64,000 bases of DNA from Streptomyces sp. 2114.4 (GCF_900187385.1 NZ_FYEY01000001.1:2480001-2544000), one strand, 5' to 3'; shown: positions 54,180 through 63,553, numbered from the stretch's first letter. Notes: generated by a model not told the origin, from the sequence alone. Made by a program: numbers and translations.

Positions 54180-56030
54180 TCAGCCCTTGTAGTCCTGCCC
54201 GAGCACCACCGTGATGTCGGCGTTCGAGGCGCCCTTTCCCTGCCTGACCACGCCCGCCGGCAGGCCCAGGGTCTTGGCGACCTCAGCGGCCTTGGACTTC
54301 TGGGCGGCGTCCGCGTAGGTGATCCGGGACGTGGCGGCCGGGCCCGCGGTGCCCGCGTCGACGAAGCTGTAGCCGCCGTTGAGCAGCGCGACCTGCGCCT
54401 TGTTGGTGGCGCCCCGGGAGCCGGTGGCGTTGCGCACGGCGACCCGGGCGGTCGCGTCGGGGGCGGTCTTCTTGACCGTGCCGCCGAGCACGTCCTTGAC
54501 CACACCCGCCGCCGCGGCCTGGCTGAGGGTGCCGTTCGCCTGCACGGGCAGCAGCGTCGTGCGGTACGCGCCGGTCTTCGCCAGCTCCGCCCGCTGCGCC
54601 AGCGAGCTGCCCAGCTGGCCCTCGGTGAGCGGCGGGTCGAGCACCTGCAGCAGCGACTTCACGGTGGCCGTGGCGCCGTCGGCATCGCTGGAGACCTTCT
54701 TCAAGGTCGCCTGCATGACCTGGCCGAACCGCTGCAGCTGCCGGGTCTGGGGCTCGCCCGGCGCCTGGTAGGTGGCGTAGGCCACGGCGGCCTGGCCGTT
54801 GAGGTCCTGGGCGCTGCCCTGCTTGACGGCCGGGGAGTCGCCCTTCTTGGCGCCGGGCACGGTGGCGTCGGTGTCCAGCGTGATCCCGCCGACCGTCTCG
54901 ACGAGGTTCTCCAGATAGGGCGTGTCCAGCCGCCAGCTGGCCTTGAGGTCGGCGCCCAGGAGGCTGTTGAGGGAGTCCCGGGTCGGTTCGGTGCCGTCGT
55001 CCTTGACGGACTTGCCGAGCGTCGTGGAGCTGCCGTCGTCCTTGGGAACGACGAGGCTGTTGGGCAGGAGGACGGTGGTGCCCTTGTGGGTGGTCGTGTT
55101 GTCCACCAGCAGCGCCGTCGAGCTGTTCCCGGACTTGGTGTCCCGCAGATGGACGACGAGGACGTCGCGCTTCTGCCCGCCGGCCGCGGCCGCCTGGCCG
55201 GTGCCGGGACCGGCCAGGCCGGGCAGTTTGCCCGCCCACCACAGATAGCCGACGCCGCCGGCGACCAGCAAGGCCAGCACGACGGACAGCGCGACGATGC
55301 GGCTGCGGCCGCGCCGTTTGGCCTCCTCGCGCCGCTCGGTGCGGCTCTCGGTGAACTTCAGCCAGTCGATGACGTCTTCGGAGTCCTCGTCCGGCTCCTC
55401 GATGAAGGAGAACTGCTCGGTGCGGTACTCCGGGTCCTCGCCCGGGGAACCGGGCGCACCGCCGGGGGTGCCCGTCCCGTCACCGTCGTCCGCCGGGCCG
55501 CGGCGCTCCGGCTGCCGCGGCGGCTGGTCCTGGCGCTGCGGAGCCGGCTCGTCGTAGCGGGGCCCGTCCGCGTAGGAGGTCTGCTCGTACGGGGGCTGCT
55601 GGGCCTGCTGGGCCTGCTGGGCCTGCTGGGCCTGCTGGGGAATCCACTCCTGCTGGTGCGGCTGCTGCTGAGGCGGCTGCTGGGGCCGGCCGTACGGGTC
55701 GTACTGCTGCGGATAGCCGGTCCGGTCCTGCACTTGCGGACGGCCGTACGCGTCGTAGCCGTACTCCGCCTGCCCCTGGTATCCCTGCTGCCCCTGTGGG
55801 GCCTGGCCGCTCTGGTGACCGCCGTAGGGGTCATAGCCCTCATAGGCGGAGGGGGCGGGCTGCTGCCCGTAGGCGTCGTAGTGCTGCTCGTACGACGACT
55901 GCGCGGCGTCGCGGTACACCGGCTGCCCGTAGGCGTCGTAGGTGTAGCTCGTATGCCCCTGCTGCTCCTGGCCATAGGGGTCGTGGGCATACGGGTCCTG
56001 CGGCCCGTACGGATCCTGTCGGTCGCTCAC
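54180..56030 (-). CDS. LytR-CpsA-Psr-like protein with LytR_C domain and Tyr/Gln-rich arm
   Basis: 616 aa. Residues 1-205 are a low-complexity cytoplasmic arm rich in DPYG/YDAYG units and a QQA run (130-146, encoded by a 9-bp DNA repeat). Membrane helix at about 244-266. Outside: an LCP-like region (VLVVHLRDTKSGNSSTALLV ... GGITLDTDATVPG ... LNGQAAVAYATYQ) and a C-terminal LytR_C domain (VAVRNATGSRGATNKAQVALLNGGYSFVDAG ... ITYADAAQKSKAAEVAKTLGL ... ADITVVLGQDY). The catalytic Arg and Asp residues of LCP ligases (RSDT-type and D-R motif) are not seen, so it may not transfer glycopolymers itself. Between nadD and rsfS, a fixed streptomycete location. GTG start at 56030. Confidence 0.83.
   Translation of the reverse strand: MSDRQDPYGPQDPYAHDPYGQEQQGHTSYTYDAYGQPVYRDAAQSSYEQHYDAYGQQPAPSAYEGYDPYGGHQSGQAPQGQQGYQGQAEYGYDAYGRPQVQDRTGYPQQYDPYGRPQQPPQQQPHQQEWIPQQAQQAQQAQQAQQPPYEQTSYADGPRYDEPAPQRQDQPPRQPERRGPADDGDGTGTPGGAPGSPGEDPEYRTEQFSFIEEPDEDSEDVIDWLKFTESRTERREEAKRRGRSRIVALSVVLALLVAGGVGYLWWAGKLPGLAGPGTGQAAAAGGQKRDVLVVHLRDTKSGNSSTALLVDNTTTHKGTTVLLPNSLVVPKDDGSSTTLGKSVKDDGTEPTRDSLNSLLGADLKASWRLDTPYLENLVETVGGITLDTDATVPGAKKGDSPAVKQGSAQDLNGQAAVAYATYQAPGEPQTRQLQRFGQVMQATLKKVSSDADGATATVKSLLQVLDPPLTEGQLGSSLAQRAELAKTGAYRTTLLPVQANGTLSQAAAAGVVKDVLGGTVKKTAPDATARVAVRNATGSRGATNKAQVALLNGGYSFVDAGTAGPAATSRITYADAAQKSKAAEVAKTLGLPAGVVRQGKGASNADITVVLGQDYKG
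55601..55636. repeat. 9-bp coding repeat (Gln-Gln-Ala), four perfect copies
   Basis: GGGCCTGCT repeated at 55601, 55610, 55619 and 55628, with partial copies on both sides. It encodes the QQAQQAQQA run of the LCP-like protein; in-frame, so copy changes would alter length only. Confidence 0.9.
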
Positions 56031-56054
56031 CGGTGCCCCTTTCCGTCAGCCCCG

Positions 56055-56666
56055 TCAGCGGTCGTTGCGGTACAGCTGTTTTTTGTCGATGTAGCGCACC
56101 ACACCGTCCGGCACCAGGTACCAGACCGGATCCCCCTGGGCGACGCGCGCCCGGCAGTCGGTCGAGGAGATGGCCAGCGCCGGCACCTCGACCAGCGACA
56201 CCGCTCCCGCGGGCAGCCCGGGGTCCGCGAGGACATGGCCGGGCCTGGTCACCCCGATGAAGTGGGCGAGCGAAACCAGCTCCGCGGCATCGTGCCAGGT
56301 CAGGATCTGGCTGAGCGCATCGGCGCCGGTGATGAAGAACAGATCCGCGTCACGGTGCTCCGTCCGCAGGTCACGCAGCGTGTCTATGGTGTACGTCTTG
56401 CCGCCGCGGTCGATGTCGATGCGGCTGACGGAGAACTGCGGATTCGACGCGGTCGCGATGACCGTCATCAGATACCGGTCCTCGGCCGGGGACACCGTCT
56501 TGTGGCTCTTCTGCCACGGCTGTCCCGTCGGCACGAAGATGACCTCGTCGAGGTGGAACTGGCTGGCCACCTCGCTGGCGGCGACCAGGTGTCCGTGATG
56601 GATGGGGTCGAACGTGCCGCCCATCACTCCGAGTCGCCGCTTCACGGGCCCTGTGTGCTCTCCCAT
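56055..56666 (-). CDS. nadD: nicotinate-nucleotide adenylyltransferase
   Basis: 203 aa. Transfers AMP to nicotinate mononucleotide in NAD synthesis. [11 protein letters not shown] at residues 16-26 is the nucleotidyl-transferase HxGH motif; [10 protein letters not shown] near the C-terminus is the second signature; [15 protein letters not shown] binds substrate. ATG at 56666. Directly before the LCP-like gene (24-bp gap), then rsfS and the phosphatase. Confidence 0.96.
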   Translation of the reverse strand: MGEHTGPVKRRLGVMGGTFDPIHHGHLVAASEVASQFHLDEVIFVPTGQPWQKSHKTVSPAEDRYLMTVIATASNPQFSVSRIDIDRGGKTYTIDTLRDLRTEHRDADLFFITGADALSQILTWHDAAELVSLAHFIGVTRPGHVLADPGLPAGAVSLVEVPALAISSTDCRARVAQGDPVWYLVPDGVVRYIDKKQLYRNDR

Positions 56667-56717
56667 GCGTGCAGACCCTACTGGGCTGTGCGCGATGCCG
56701 GAGGCCGGGTGCCGGGC

Positions 56718-56879
56718 TCAGCGGTCCCGGTTGAAGCGGGTGGTGATCCAGAGCAGGAGGAGCAGGACAAACAGGGCGCCGCCGCCGGTTACGAACGGGC
56801 TGAGGCTGGCGTGACCGCCCTCGTGTCCGGGCTCGGCGGCGAAGGAAACCAGGGAATGTGCGGTGGTGTGCAGGCTCAT
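56718..56879 (-). CDS. tiny membrane protein (53 aa)
   Basis: MSLHTTAHSLVSFAAEPGHEGGHASLSPFVTGGGALFVLLLLLWITTRFNRDR. A soluble His-rich front, a single helix at about 32-46, and a basic end (RFNRDR), so the C-terminus would be in the cytoplasm. Codon bias is normal for a streptomycete gene. Located 51 bp upstream of nadD in the same direction. Probably a conserved small protein at this locus; no function known. Confidence 0.6.
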   Translation of the reverse strand: MSLHTTAHSLVSFAAEPGHEGGHASLSPFVTGGGALFVLLLLLWITTRFNRDR

Positions 56880-56997
56880 CGTCAGCAGGACCAATCCGGG
56901 CTGGGGTCGGGCAGAGACTTCCACCACATCGTAAGCGCCGCCTCACCGCGGGCTCACGGCGACTCCGCCCGGAGGCGTCCGGGCCGCACGCGTCAGG

Positions 56998-57147
56998 TCA
57001 GTCCTGGCCGTAGCCGCGCAGCAGGAACCAGGCGAGCAGGCCGGCGCCCACGAAGCCGACGACGATCACGGTGCGCAGGATCCACCCGGGCCCCCCGTCC
57101 CTGGCGGTCTCCTGGGCTGCGGCGAGCAGCACGCTCGGATACGGCAT
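56998..57147 (-). CDS. tiny membrane protein (49 aa)
   Basis: Begins MPYPSVLLAAAQETARDGGP and continues with one hydrophobic helix (ILRTVIVVGFVGAGLLAWFLL) and the end RGYGQD. GAGGGAG about 9 nt before the ATG is a good ribosome site, and third codon positions are strongly G/C. Too short for most gene callers. Upstream of the 53-aa protein on the same strand and divergent from the M48 protease; two small single-helix proteins in a row may work together or with that protease (speculative). Confidence 0.6.
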   Translation of the reverse strand: MPYPSVLLAAAQETARDGGPGWILRTVIVVGFVGAGLLAWFLLRGYGQD

Positions 57148-57300
57148 GACGGTGCGCTCCCTCGGGTACGGCCCGTGCGGTCATCTGTAGGGGCCTGTGC
57201 GGTCATTGGTGCGATCGCCAGCGTACGCCCGAGCATCCATTCTCCTGTCGGCGGCGTCCTCTAGTCTGAAACACACGCAGTCGAACAGGGGGAGGCCCCA

Positions 57301-58404
57301 ATGACGGAGAGCCCAGGCGGCAGCGCGAACGTTCCGAGCCGGGACCGGCGGCGATTCCCCGGAATCTCCTCGCGGTCGTACGAGCACCCGGCGGACCGTT
57401 CGGCGCTGGTGGCGCTGCGCAAGCTGAGCGGGTTCGACACCGTCTTCAAGACGCTCAGCGGCCTGTTGCCGGAGCGCAGCCTGCGGCTGCTGTTCCTGTC
57501 GGACTCGGTACGGGTGGGCGAGCAGCAGTTCGCGCACCTCAACGACATGCTGCGCGACGCCTGCTACATCCTGGACCTGGAGAAGGTCCCGCCGATGTAC
57601 GTCAATCAGGACCCGCAGCCCAATGCCATGTGCATCGGTCTGGACGAGCCGATCATCGTGGTGACGACCGGTCTGGTCGAGCTGCTGGACGAGGAGGAGA
57701 TGCGGGCGGTCATCGGCCACGAGGTCGGTCACGCACTGTCCGGGCACGCCGTCTACCGCACGATTCTGCTGTTCCTGACGAACCTGGCCCTGAAGGTCGC
57801 CTGGATCCCGCTCGGCAATGTCGCGATCATGGCGATCGTGACGGCACTGCGCGAGTGGTTCCGCAAGTCGGAACTCTCCGCCGACCGTGCCGGACTGCTG
57901 GTCGGCCAGGACCTGCAGGCCTCGATGCGCGGACTGATGAAGCTGGCGGGCGGCAATCATCTGCACGAGATGAACGTCGATGCCTTCCTGAAGCAGGCGG
58001 ACGAGTACGAGGCCGGCGGCGATCTGCGCGACTCCGTGCTGAAGATCCTCAACCTGCTGCCGCGCAGCCACCCGTTCACGACCGTACGGGCGGCCGAGCT
58101 GAAGAAGTGGGCGGCCAGCCGCGACTACCAGCGGATCATGGACGGCCACTACCCGCGCCGGGACGAGGACAAGGACACCTCGGTCTCCGACTCGTTCCGG
58201 GACTCCGCGGCCCACTACGCCGACTCGGTGCGCAACAGCAAGGACCCGCTGATGGGCCTGGTGCGCGATATCGCGGGCGGTGCGGGCGATCTGGGCGGCA
58301 AGCTGCGCGACACGGTTTTCCGTGGCGGCACGCGCTCCGACGGCCCGGGCAGCGGCAACGGCAACAACGGCTCCGGCGGGAGCGACCGCCCGGAGGCCTC
58401 CTAA
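57301..58404 (+). CDS. M48 family metalloprotease
   Basis: 367 aa zinc protease of the HtpX/Ste24 superfamily. HEVGH at residues 140-144 gives two zinc ligands and the catalytic Glu; third ligand E191 in SELSADRAG. Hydrophobic stretch after the motif (TILLFLTNLALKVAWIPLGNVAIMAIV) is a probable membrane hairpin. N- and C-terminal ends are polar, and the last 50 residues are Gly/Asn/Ser-rich. GGGGGAG lies 8 nt before the ATG and TAGTCT at 57262-57267 is a -10 candidate. Stop codon overlaps the stop of the convergent neighbour by 3 bases. Confidence 0.92.
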   Translation: MTESPGGSANVPSRDRRRFPGISSRSYEHPADRSALVALRKLSGFDTVFKTLSGLLPERSLRLLFLSDSVRVGEQQFAHLNDMLRDACYILDLEKVPPMYVNQDPQPNAMCIGLDEPIIVVTTGLVELLDEEEMRAVIGHEVGHALSGHAVYRTILLFLTNLALKVAWIPLGNVAIMAIVTALREWFRKSELSADRAGLLVGQDLQASMRGLMKLAGGNHLHEMNVDAFLKQADEYEAGGDLRDSVLKILNLLPRSHPFTTVRAAELKKWAASRDYQRIMDGHYPRRDEDKDTSVSDSFRDSAAHYADSVRNSKDPLMGLVRDIAGGAGDLGGKLRDTVFRGGTRSDGPGSGNGNNGSGGSDRPEAS

Positions 58405-59525
58405 CGCAGCGGATGGCTCGGCTTCGGCTGGGCGGAGGGCGCCAGCTCACCGCAGAGCGAGGGGTTGGCGCGGTCCCTGGCGTAGGGGTCGGTGCCCCGG
58501 GGACGGTCCTGGCCGGCGTGCTGTCCCGCGAACAGCGGGCGCAGCGCGTCGGCGGGCCGCGAGGAGCAGGCCAGCGGCCCGGCCTGCAGGCTGCTCTGCA
58601 CGACCTCCAGGCGGTGGTCGTTGAGGTTCTCCCGGCTCAGCCGGAAGTGCACCTCACGCCGGACGGTGACCAGCGAGGCGGCGCCCGGGGTGGGCTTGCC
58701 GATGCCCTGGCCCGGGGCGTTGGCCGGGGCACCGGGGGCGGGCCGGACGGCGTAGACGAAGGTGTAGTCGGCGGTGACGTCGAGCGCGTCCGGGCTCAAC
58801 TCCGACGCGACCAGCGTGCCGTTGACCCGTACGTTCCGGTCGGCGAGCCGGGTCTGCCGGGGGTCGAAGCGGATCAGCCACCCGGTCGCCGCGTCGTGGC
58901 CGTTGTCGTCGGGGCGCGCCAGGCTGCGGTCGAACTGGTCGAGTTGGCCGGTGTCGAGCAGCAGCCGCACCGGCCGTACGGACCCGCCGGTGAGGGTGTC
59001 CGGGTCCAGGGAGGACCGGACGAGGTAGTCCTTCGCGACGGTCAGGGCGGCGACGATCTGGCCGTCGGAGAAGTGCTCGGTGCGGGTGACGGCGGGCAGA
59101 TTGACGCCCGCTGCGCCGATCCGGTAGTTGGCCGCGGGGCTGTGGGCGAAGAGGTCCCCCGGTGTCGCCCCGGGTACCTTCCCGGCCGGCGCGAGCGGCA
59201 CCACCGCGGACCGCAGCGGCTGCGCCCGGACCGTCTCCGGGGTTTTGTACGGGTGGCGTACGCCCATGTAGACGGCGGTGCCGAAGGCGAGGACGATCAG
59301 CAGCACCAGCAGGACGGCCTGCCGTGAGCCGCCCAGCCGCATCCAGGCGTGCCGGGTCTTGACGGCCGGCGAATGGTGCTCGCCCAGCCGCTCGTCCGCG
59401 GAGAATTCCTGCAGTCGCGCAGCACGGACAAACGATTCGTCGAAGACGACGGATCGGTATTCGTCCTCACCGCCTCCCGGGGCGCCGTTGGGCGTCCCTT
59501 CGGGAGGGTCCCCAGGCCCGGTCAT
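58401..59525 (-). CDS. membrane protein with N-terminal VVFDE-FVR motif (paralogue A)
   Basis: 374 aa, unknown function. Residues 22-48 (DEYRSVVFDESFVRAARLQEFSADERLGE) match residues 29-55 of the next upstream gene. A helix at about 69-88 follows (VLLVLLIVLAFGTAVYMGV), then about 280 residues outside the cell: GDLFAHSPAANYRIGAAGVNLP, a region that reads like a conserved secreted domain, and two C-terminal Cys. Adjacent to the paralogue on the same strand (107-bp gap), so probably an operon. Its stop overlaps the M48 stop. Confidence 0.75.
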   Translation of the reverse strand: MTGPGDPPEGTPNGAPGGGEDEYRSVVFDESFVRAARLQEFSADERLGEHHSPAVKTRHAWMRLGGSRQAVLLVLLIVLAFGTAVYMGVRHPYKTPETVRAQPLRSAVVPLAPAGKVPGATPGDLFAHSPAANYRIGAAGVNLPAVTRTEHFSDGQIVAALTVAKDYLVRSSLDPDTLTGGSVRPVRLLLDTGQLDQFDRSLARPDDNGHDAATGWLIRFDPRQTRLADRNVRVNGTLVASELSPDALDVTADYTFVYAVRPAPGAPANAPGQGIGKPTPGAASLVTVRREVHFRLSRENLNDHRLEVVQSSLQAGPLACSSRPADALRPLFAGQHAGQDRPRGTDPYARDRANPSLCGELAPSAQPKPSHPLR

Positions 59526-59632
59526 ACAACAAGAGTAGGTCTGCCGGGGCGAAGGTAAACGCCGGGGCGGCGGGCAACTTCGTAACGGGATTCCGTTTCG
59601 GAAACGCGTTTTGCGGGCACGGCGTCACGACG

Positions 59633-60283
59633 TCAGTGCGGCTTGGGCGCCGCCGGGAACGACGGGCGCAGGGGCTCGGCCGACGGCAGGCCGGGGCGCG
59701 CCGTGCGGACGCTGTCCAGGACACCCGTGGCGGGGGCGTCCACACCGCTGGACGTGGGCGCCGGTGCGGGGCTCTGGGTCCGTCCCGAGGAGCCGCGGTA
59801 GACCGCGCTGAAGGCCAGCGCGACCAGCCCGATGCCCATCACCACGGCCAGCACCCAGGCGACCGGCCGGTGCCAGCGGGTGCTGCTGCGGTAGGGGCGC
59901 AGGGCGCCGCCGTAGGGGCCGTACGGGCCGTAGGGCGGGTAGTCGCCGAACTCGGCGTCGTCGTACTCGGCGTAGTCGGTGTACCCGTCGAAGTCGTCGC
60001 TCCCCCGGATGCCTCGCCGGCTGCGCAGGCCGGTCTCGTCCGGGTCGTCGCCCTCGGGGCCGAAGCCGGGCCCGGAGCGGGCCGCCTCGGCCTCCGCGCG
60101 CGCCTCGGCGGCGGCCAGCATCCGCTCGACCGCCGAGGGTTCGTGAATCTGCGCGGACCGGACGAATTCCTCGTCGAAGACCACGGAGGCGAATTCTTCG
60201 TCCGCTTTTCCGTGGCTCCCGTGGTGGTGCTCGTCGGGCTCTTCACCGTCCGGGAACGGCTTGCCCCCCACGTCGTCCGGCAC
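59633..60283 (-). CDS. membrane protein with N-terminal VVFDE-FVR motif (paralogue B)
   Basis: 216 aa, unknown function. Residues 31-57 read FASVVFDEEFVRSAQIHEPSAVERM, the same cytoplasmic motif as in the following gene; then an Ala/Glu helix, an acidic Tyr-rich linker (YTDYAEYDDAEFGDYPPYGPYGPYGG), one helix at 140-162 and a short Pro-rich outside tail. The shared SVVFDExFVRxAxxxExSAxER block with no catalytic residues looks like a protein-docking segment. GTG start at 60283. Confidence 0.75.
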   Translation of the reverse strand: MPDDVGGKPFPDGEEPDEHHHGSHGKADEEFASVVFDEEFVRSAQIHEPSAVERMLAAAEARAEAEAARSGPGFGPEGDDPDETGLRSRRGIRGSDDFDGYTDYAEYDDAEFGDYPPYGPYGPYGGALRPYRSSTRWHRPVAWVLAVVMGIGLVALAFSAVYRGSSGRTQSPAPAPTSSGVDAPATGVLDSVRTARPGLPSAEPLRPSFPAAPKPH

Positions 60284-60345
60284 CCGTCCAGGTTAGCCCC
60301 GGGCGCTCATTTTGGGCAGGGAGAACGGGGAATCCGGGGGACGCT

Positions 60346-61614
60346 TCAGCGGGTGTGGCCGTCTCCGGTGAGGATGTACTTGGTGGAGGTCAGCTCGGGC
60401 AGTCCCATCGGGCCGCGGGCGTGCAGCTTCTGCGTCGAGATGCCGATCTCCGCGCCGAAGCCGAACTCGCCGCCGTCGGTGAAACGGGTCGAGGCGTTGA
60501 CCGCGACGGTGGTGGAATCCACCAACTGGGTGAAGCGGCGGGCGGCGGCCTGCGACGTGGTGACGATCGCCTCGGTGTGACCGGAGGTCCAGCGCCGGAT
60601 GTGGGCCACCGCGGCGTCCAGGTCGGGCACCACGGCGGCCGCGATGTCGTACGAGAGGTACTCCGTCGCCCAGTCCTCGTCGGTGGCGGGGGCGACCAGT
60701 CCGGGGCCCGCCTGCTGCCAGGCGGCGTCGCCGTGCACGATCACGCCGGCCTGGGTCAGCGCCTCCAGGGCGCGCGGCAGGAACTTCTCGGCGATCCCGG
60801 CGTGCACCAGCACCGTCTCGGCGGCGTTGCAGACGCTGGGCCGCTGGGCCTTGGAATTGACCAGGATGTCGAGGGCCATGTCGAGGTCGGCGGCCTCGTC
60901 GACATAGACGTGGCAGTTGCCGGTGCCGGTCTCGATCACCGGGACCGTGGACTCCTCGACGACCGTGCGGATCAGGGAGGCGCCGCCGCGCGGGATCAGC
61001 ACATCGACCAGGCCCCGGGCGCGCATCAGCTCGCGCACCGACTCGCGGCTCTCGCCGGGCACCAGCTGCACCGCGTCGGCGGGCAGCCCGGTGCTCAGGA
61101 CGGCGTCGCGCAGCACGTCCACCAGGGCGCTGTTGGAGGCGTACGCGGAGGACGAGCCGCGCAGCAGCACCGCGTTCCCGGACTTCAGACACAGGGCGGC
61201 GGCGTCCACCGTCACATTGGGCCGGGCCTCGTAGATGATGCCGATCACCCCGAGCGGGACCCGGACCTGCCGCAGGTCCAGGCCGTTGGGCAGGGTCGAG
61301 CCGCGCACCACCTCGCCCACCGGGTCGGGCAGCGCCACGACCTGGCGGACGTCCGCGGCGATGGCCGCGATCCGCTCGGGGGTGAGGGTGAGCCGGTCCA
61401 CGATCGACTCGGCGGTGCCGGCCGCCCGGGCCTTGGCGATGTCCTCGGCATTGGCGGCGACGATCGCGTCGGTCCGCTCCACCAGGGCGTCGGCGATGGC
61501 GAGCAGCGCCGCGTCACGGGCCGTACGCGGCTGCGGCGCCAGGACGGCGGCGGCCTCCCGCGCGCGGCGGGCGGTCTCGAGGACGGGCGAGGAGTGCGAT
61601 GCGCTGCTGGTCAT
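60346..61614 (-). CDS. proA: gamma-glutamyl phosphate reductase
   Basis: 422 aa NADPH-dependent enzyme of proline synthesis that reduces gamma-glutamyl phosphate to the semialdehyde. Catalytic Cys C262 in [49 protein letters not shown] and the C-terminal [33 protein letters not shown] are family signatures. Downstream of proB, with one conserved hypothetical gene between. Confidence 0.97.
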   Translation of the reverse strand: MTSSASHSSPVLETARRAREAAAVLAPQPRTARDAALLAIADALVERTDAIVAANAEDIAKARAAGTAESIVDRLTLTPERIAAIAADVRQVVALPDPVGEVVRGSTLPNGLDLRQVRVPLGVIGIIYEARPNVTVDAAALCLKSGNAVLLRGSSSAYASNSALVDVLRDAVLSTGLPADAVQLVPGESRESVRELMRARGLVDVLIPRGGASLIRTVVEESTVPVIETGTGNCHVYVDEAADLDMALDILVNSKAQRPSVCNAAETVLVHAGIAEKFLPRALEALTQAGVIVHGDAAWQQAGPGLVAPATDEDWATEYLSYDIAAAVVPDLDAAVAHIRRWTSGHTEAIVTTSQAAARRFTQLVDSTTVAVNASTRFTDGGEFGFGAEIGISTQKLHARGPMGLPELTSTKYILTGDGHTR

Positions 61615-61686
61615 GGCCGCAGCCTAACGGGGCGGCGGGCCGCGGCCACGCCGTATCTCACAGCGCGGGACGCGGACGACCGAGGG

Positions 61687-62181
61687 TCAGAAGGGGTGGA
61701 CGCCGACCGGGGAGGCCGGGGGCGGACCGTAACCCTCCGCTACGCGCTGATGGTAGGTATCACGGTCGATGACCTCCAGGCCGACGATCTCCCACGGCGG
61801 CAGCTTGGCCGTCGAGCGGTGCTCGCCCCACAGCCGCAGCGCGACCGCCGCGGCGTCGTGCAGGTCCCGCGCCTCCTCCCAGTAGCGGATCTCGGCGTGG
61901 TCGTTGGCGTAGCGGCTGGTCAGCAGGAAGGGATGGTCGTGGGCGAGCTGTTCCAGTGCCCGCCGGACCTCCTTCAGCGGGGCCTCGGCGCCCGAGACGC
62001 TGAGCGTGATGTGCCACAGCCGGGACGTCTCGCGCTGCGCGGCGTCCGGTCCGCGTTGTGCCGCCCCGTCCCGCTGTGCACCGCGCTCATCCGGCCGGCC
62101 GGTGTCCTCGCCGGTTCCGACGCTGGTCAGCGTGCGCTCCGCCGTCCCTCGGGGCAGCGCCCCTGGGCGCCCTCGTCTCAC
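61687..62181 (-). CDS. conserved hypothetical protein between proB and proA
   Basis: 164 aa. Variable Arg-rich N-terminus (1-50), then LWHITLSVSGAEAPLKEVRRALEQLAHDHPFLLTSRYANDHAEIRYWEEARDLHDAAAVALRLWGEHRSTAKLPPWEIVGLEVIDRDTYHQRV, a compact alpha/beta block resembling a small ferredoxin-like domain. Function unknown, but the position between proline genes is a common streptomycete feature. GTG start at 62181 with GGAGG 8 nt upstream; shorter starts are possible since the front part is not conserved-looking. Confidence 0.75.
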   Translation of the reverse strand: MRRGRPGALPRGTAERTLTSVGTGEDTGRPDERGAQRDGAAQRGPDAAQRETSRLWHITLSVSGAEAPLKEVRRALEQLAHDHPFLLTSRYANDHAEIRYWEEARDLHDAAAVALRLWGEHRSTAKLPPWEIVGLEVIDRDTYHQRVAEGYGPPPASPVGVHPF

Positions 62182-62428
62182 CGGCGGCCTCCTGTGATGC
62201 GAATCGCTCCGCCCTCGGGGGTGCGGAGCCTCGTACGTCGGCGGGTGCGCTCGCGCGCTGCGGGCGCCGCTCCCCTACGGCGTCCCCGCAACAAAGTTGA
62301 CCAGCCCGCGGCCCGTCGCGGGGGCGTTTTCCCCAAGGTCTCCACGGAAAGGCCGGTCTCCGCACCGCGTGGTGGGCGGGGTTCACGGAGCGTGACGCCC
62401 CTCGGCCGGAGGGCGCCGGAACGCGGCC

Positions 62429-63553
62429 TCAGGGGTGCAGCAGCACCAGATCGTCGCGGTGCACGATCTCCCGCTCGTAGGCGGGGCCCAGCTCACGGGC
62501 GAGATCGCGGGTCGAACGCCCCATCAAACGGGGGATTTCCCGGGCATCGAAATTGACGAGCCCCCGGGCGACCGCGCGGCCCTCGGCGTCCCGCAGCTCG
62601 ACCGGGTCGCCGGCGGAGAACTCGCCGTCCACGGAGGCGATGCCGGCCGGCAGCAGCGAGGAGCGCCGGTCGACGACGGCCCGTACGGCGCCGTCGTCCA
62701 GGACGAGGGCGCCGCGCGGCGTGGAGGCGTGCGCGAGCCACAGCAGCCGGTCGGCGGAGCGGCGGCCGGTGCGCAGGAAGTGGGTGCCGGTCGAGCCGCC
62801 GGCCAGGGCGTCCGCGGCGTGCACGGCCGAGGTCAGGACGACCGGGATGCCGGCCGCGGCCGCGATCCGGGCCGCCTCGACCTTGGTGACCATGCCGCCG
62901 GTGCCGACCCCGGCCTTGCCCGCGCTGCCGATGGAGACGCCCTCCAGGTCCGCGGGGCCGCCGACCTCCGCTATCCGGGAGGTCCCGGGGGCGGACGGGT
63001 CGCCGTCGTAGAGGCCGTCCACGTCCGAGAGCAGGATCAGCAGGTCGGCGCGGACGAGATGGGCGACCAGGGCCGCCAGCCGGTCGTTGTCGCCGAACCG
63101 GATCTCGTCGGTGGCGACGGTGTCGTTCTCGTTGACGATCGGCACGGCGCCCATGGCCAGCAGCTGGTCGAGGGTCCGGTAGGCGTTGCGGTAGTGAGCC
63201 CGGCGGCTGGTGTCGTCGGAGGTCAGCAGGACCTGGCCGACCCGGCGGCCGTAGCGGGCGAAGGACGCGGTGTAGCGGGCGACCAGCAGGCCCTGGCCGA
63301 CGCTGGCGGCGGCCTGCTGCCGGGCCAGGTCACGGGGCCGCCGCTCCAGCCCCAGGGGCGCCAGCCCGGCCGCGATGGCTCCGGAGGAGACCAGCACGAT
63401 CTCCTTGTCCCGGTGCTTGGCCAGCACGTCCACCAGCGCGTCCACACGGTCCGCGTCCAGTCCCCCGGCGGCCGTGGTCAGCGAGGACGAGCCGACCTTC
63501 ACCACGATCCGGCGAGCGTCCTTCACGTCCTGCCTTGCGCCTGCCACCTGCAT
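62429..63553 (-). CDS. proB: glutamate 5-kinase
   Basis: 374 aa, first enzyme of proline synthesis and target of proline feedback. Amino-acid kinase domain: ARRIVVKVGSSSLT, KEIVLVSSGAIAAG, PIVNENDTVATDEIRFGDNDRLAALVAHLV, GTGGMVTKVEAARIA. C-terminal PUA domain (ASVDGEFSAGDPVELRDAEGRAVARGLVNF). ATG at 63553 is close to AGGGG; a GTG two codons later has better spacing (7 nt) and may be the real start. Confidence 0.96.
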   Translation of the reverse strand: MQVAGARQDVKDARRIVVKVGSSSLTTAAGGLDADRVDALVDVLAKHRDKEIVLVSSGAIAAGLAPLGLERRPRDLARQQAAASVGQGLLVARYTASFARYGRRVGQVLLTSDDTSRRAHYRNAYRTLDQLLAMGAVPIVNENDTVATDEIRFGDNDRLAALVAHLVRADLLILLSDVDGLYDGDPSAPGTSRIAEVGGPADLEGVSIGSAGKAGVGTGGMVTKVEAARIAAAAGIPVVLTSAVHAADALAGGSTGTHFLRTGRRSADRLLWLAHASTPRGALVLDDGAVRAVVDRRSSLLPAGIASVDGEFSAGDPVELRDAEGRAVARGLVNFDAREIPRLMGRSTRDLARELGPAYEREIVHRDDLVLLHP

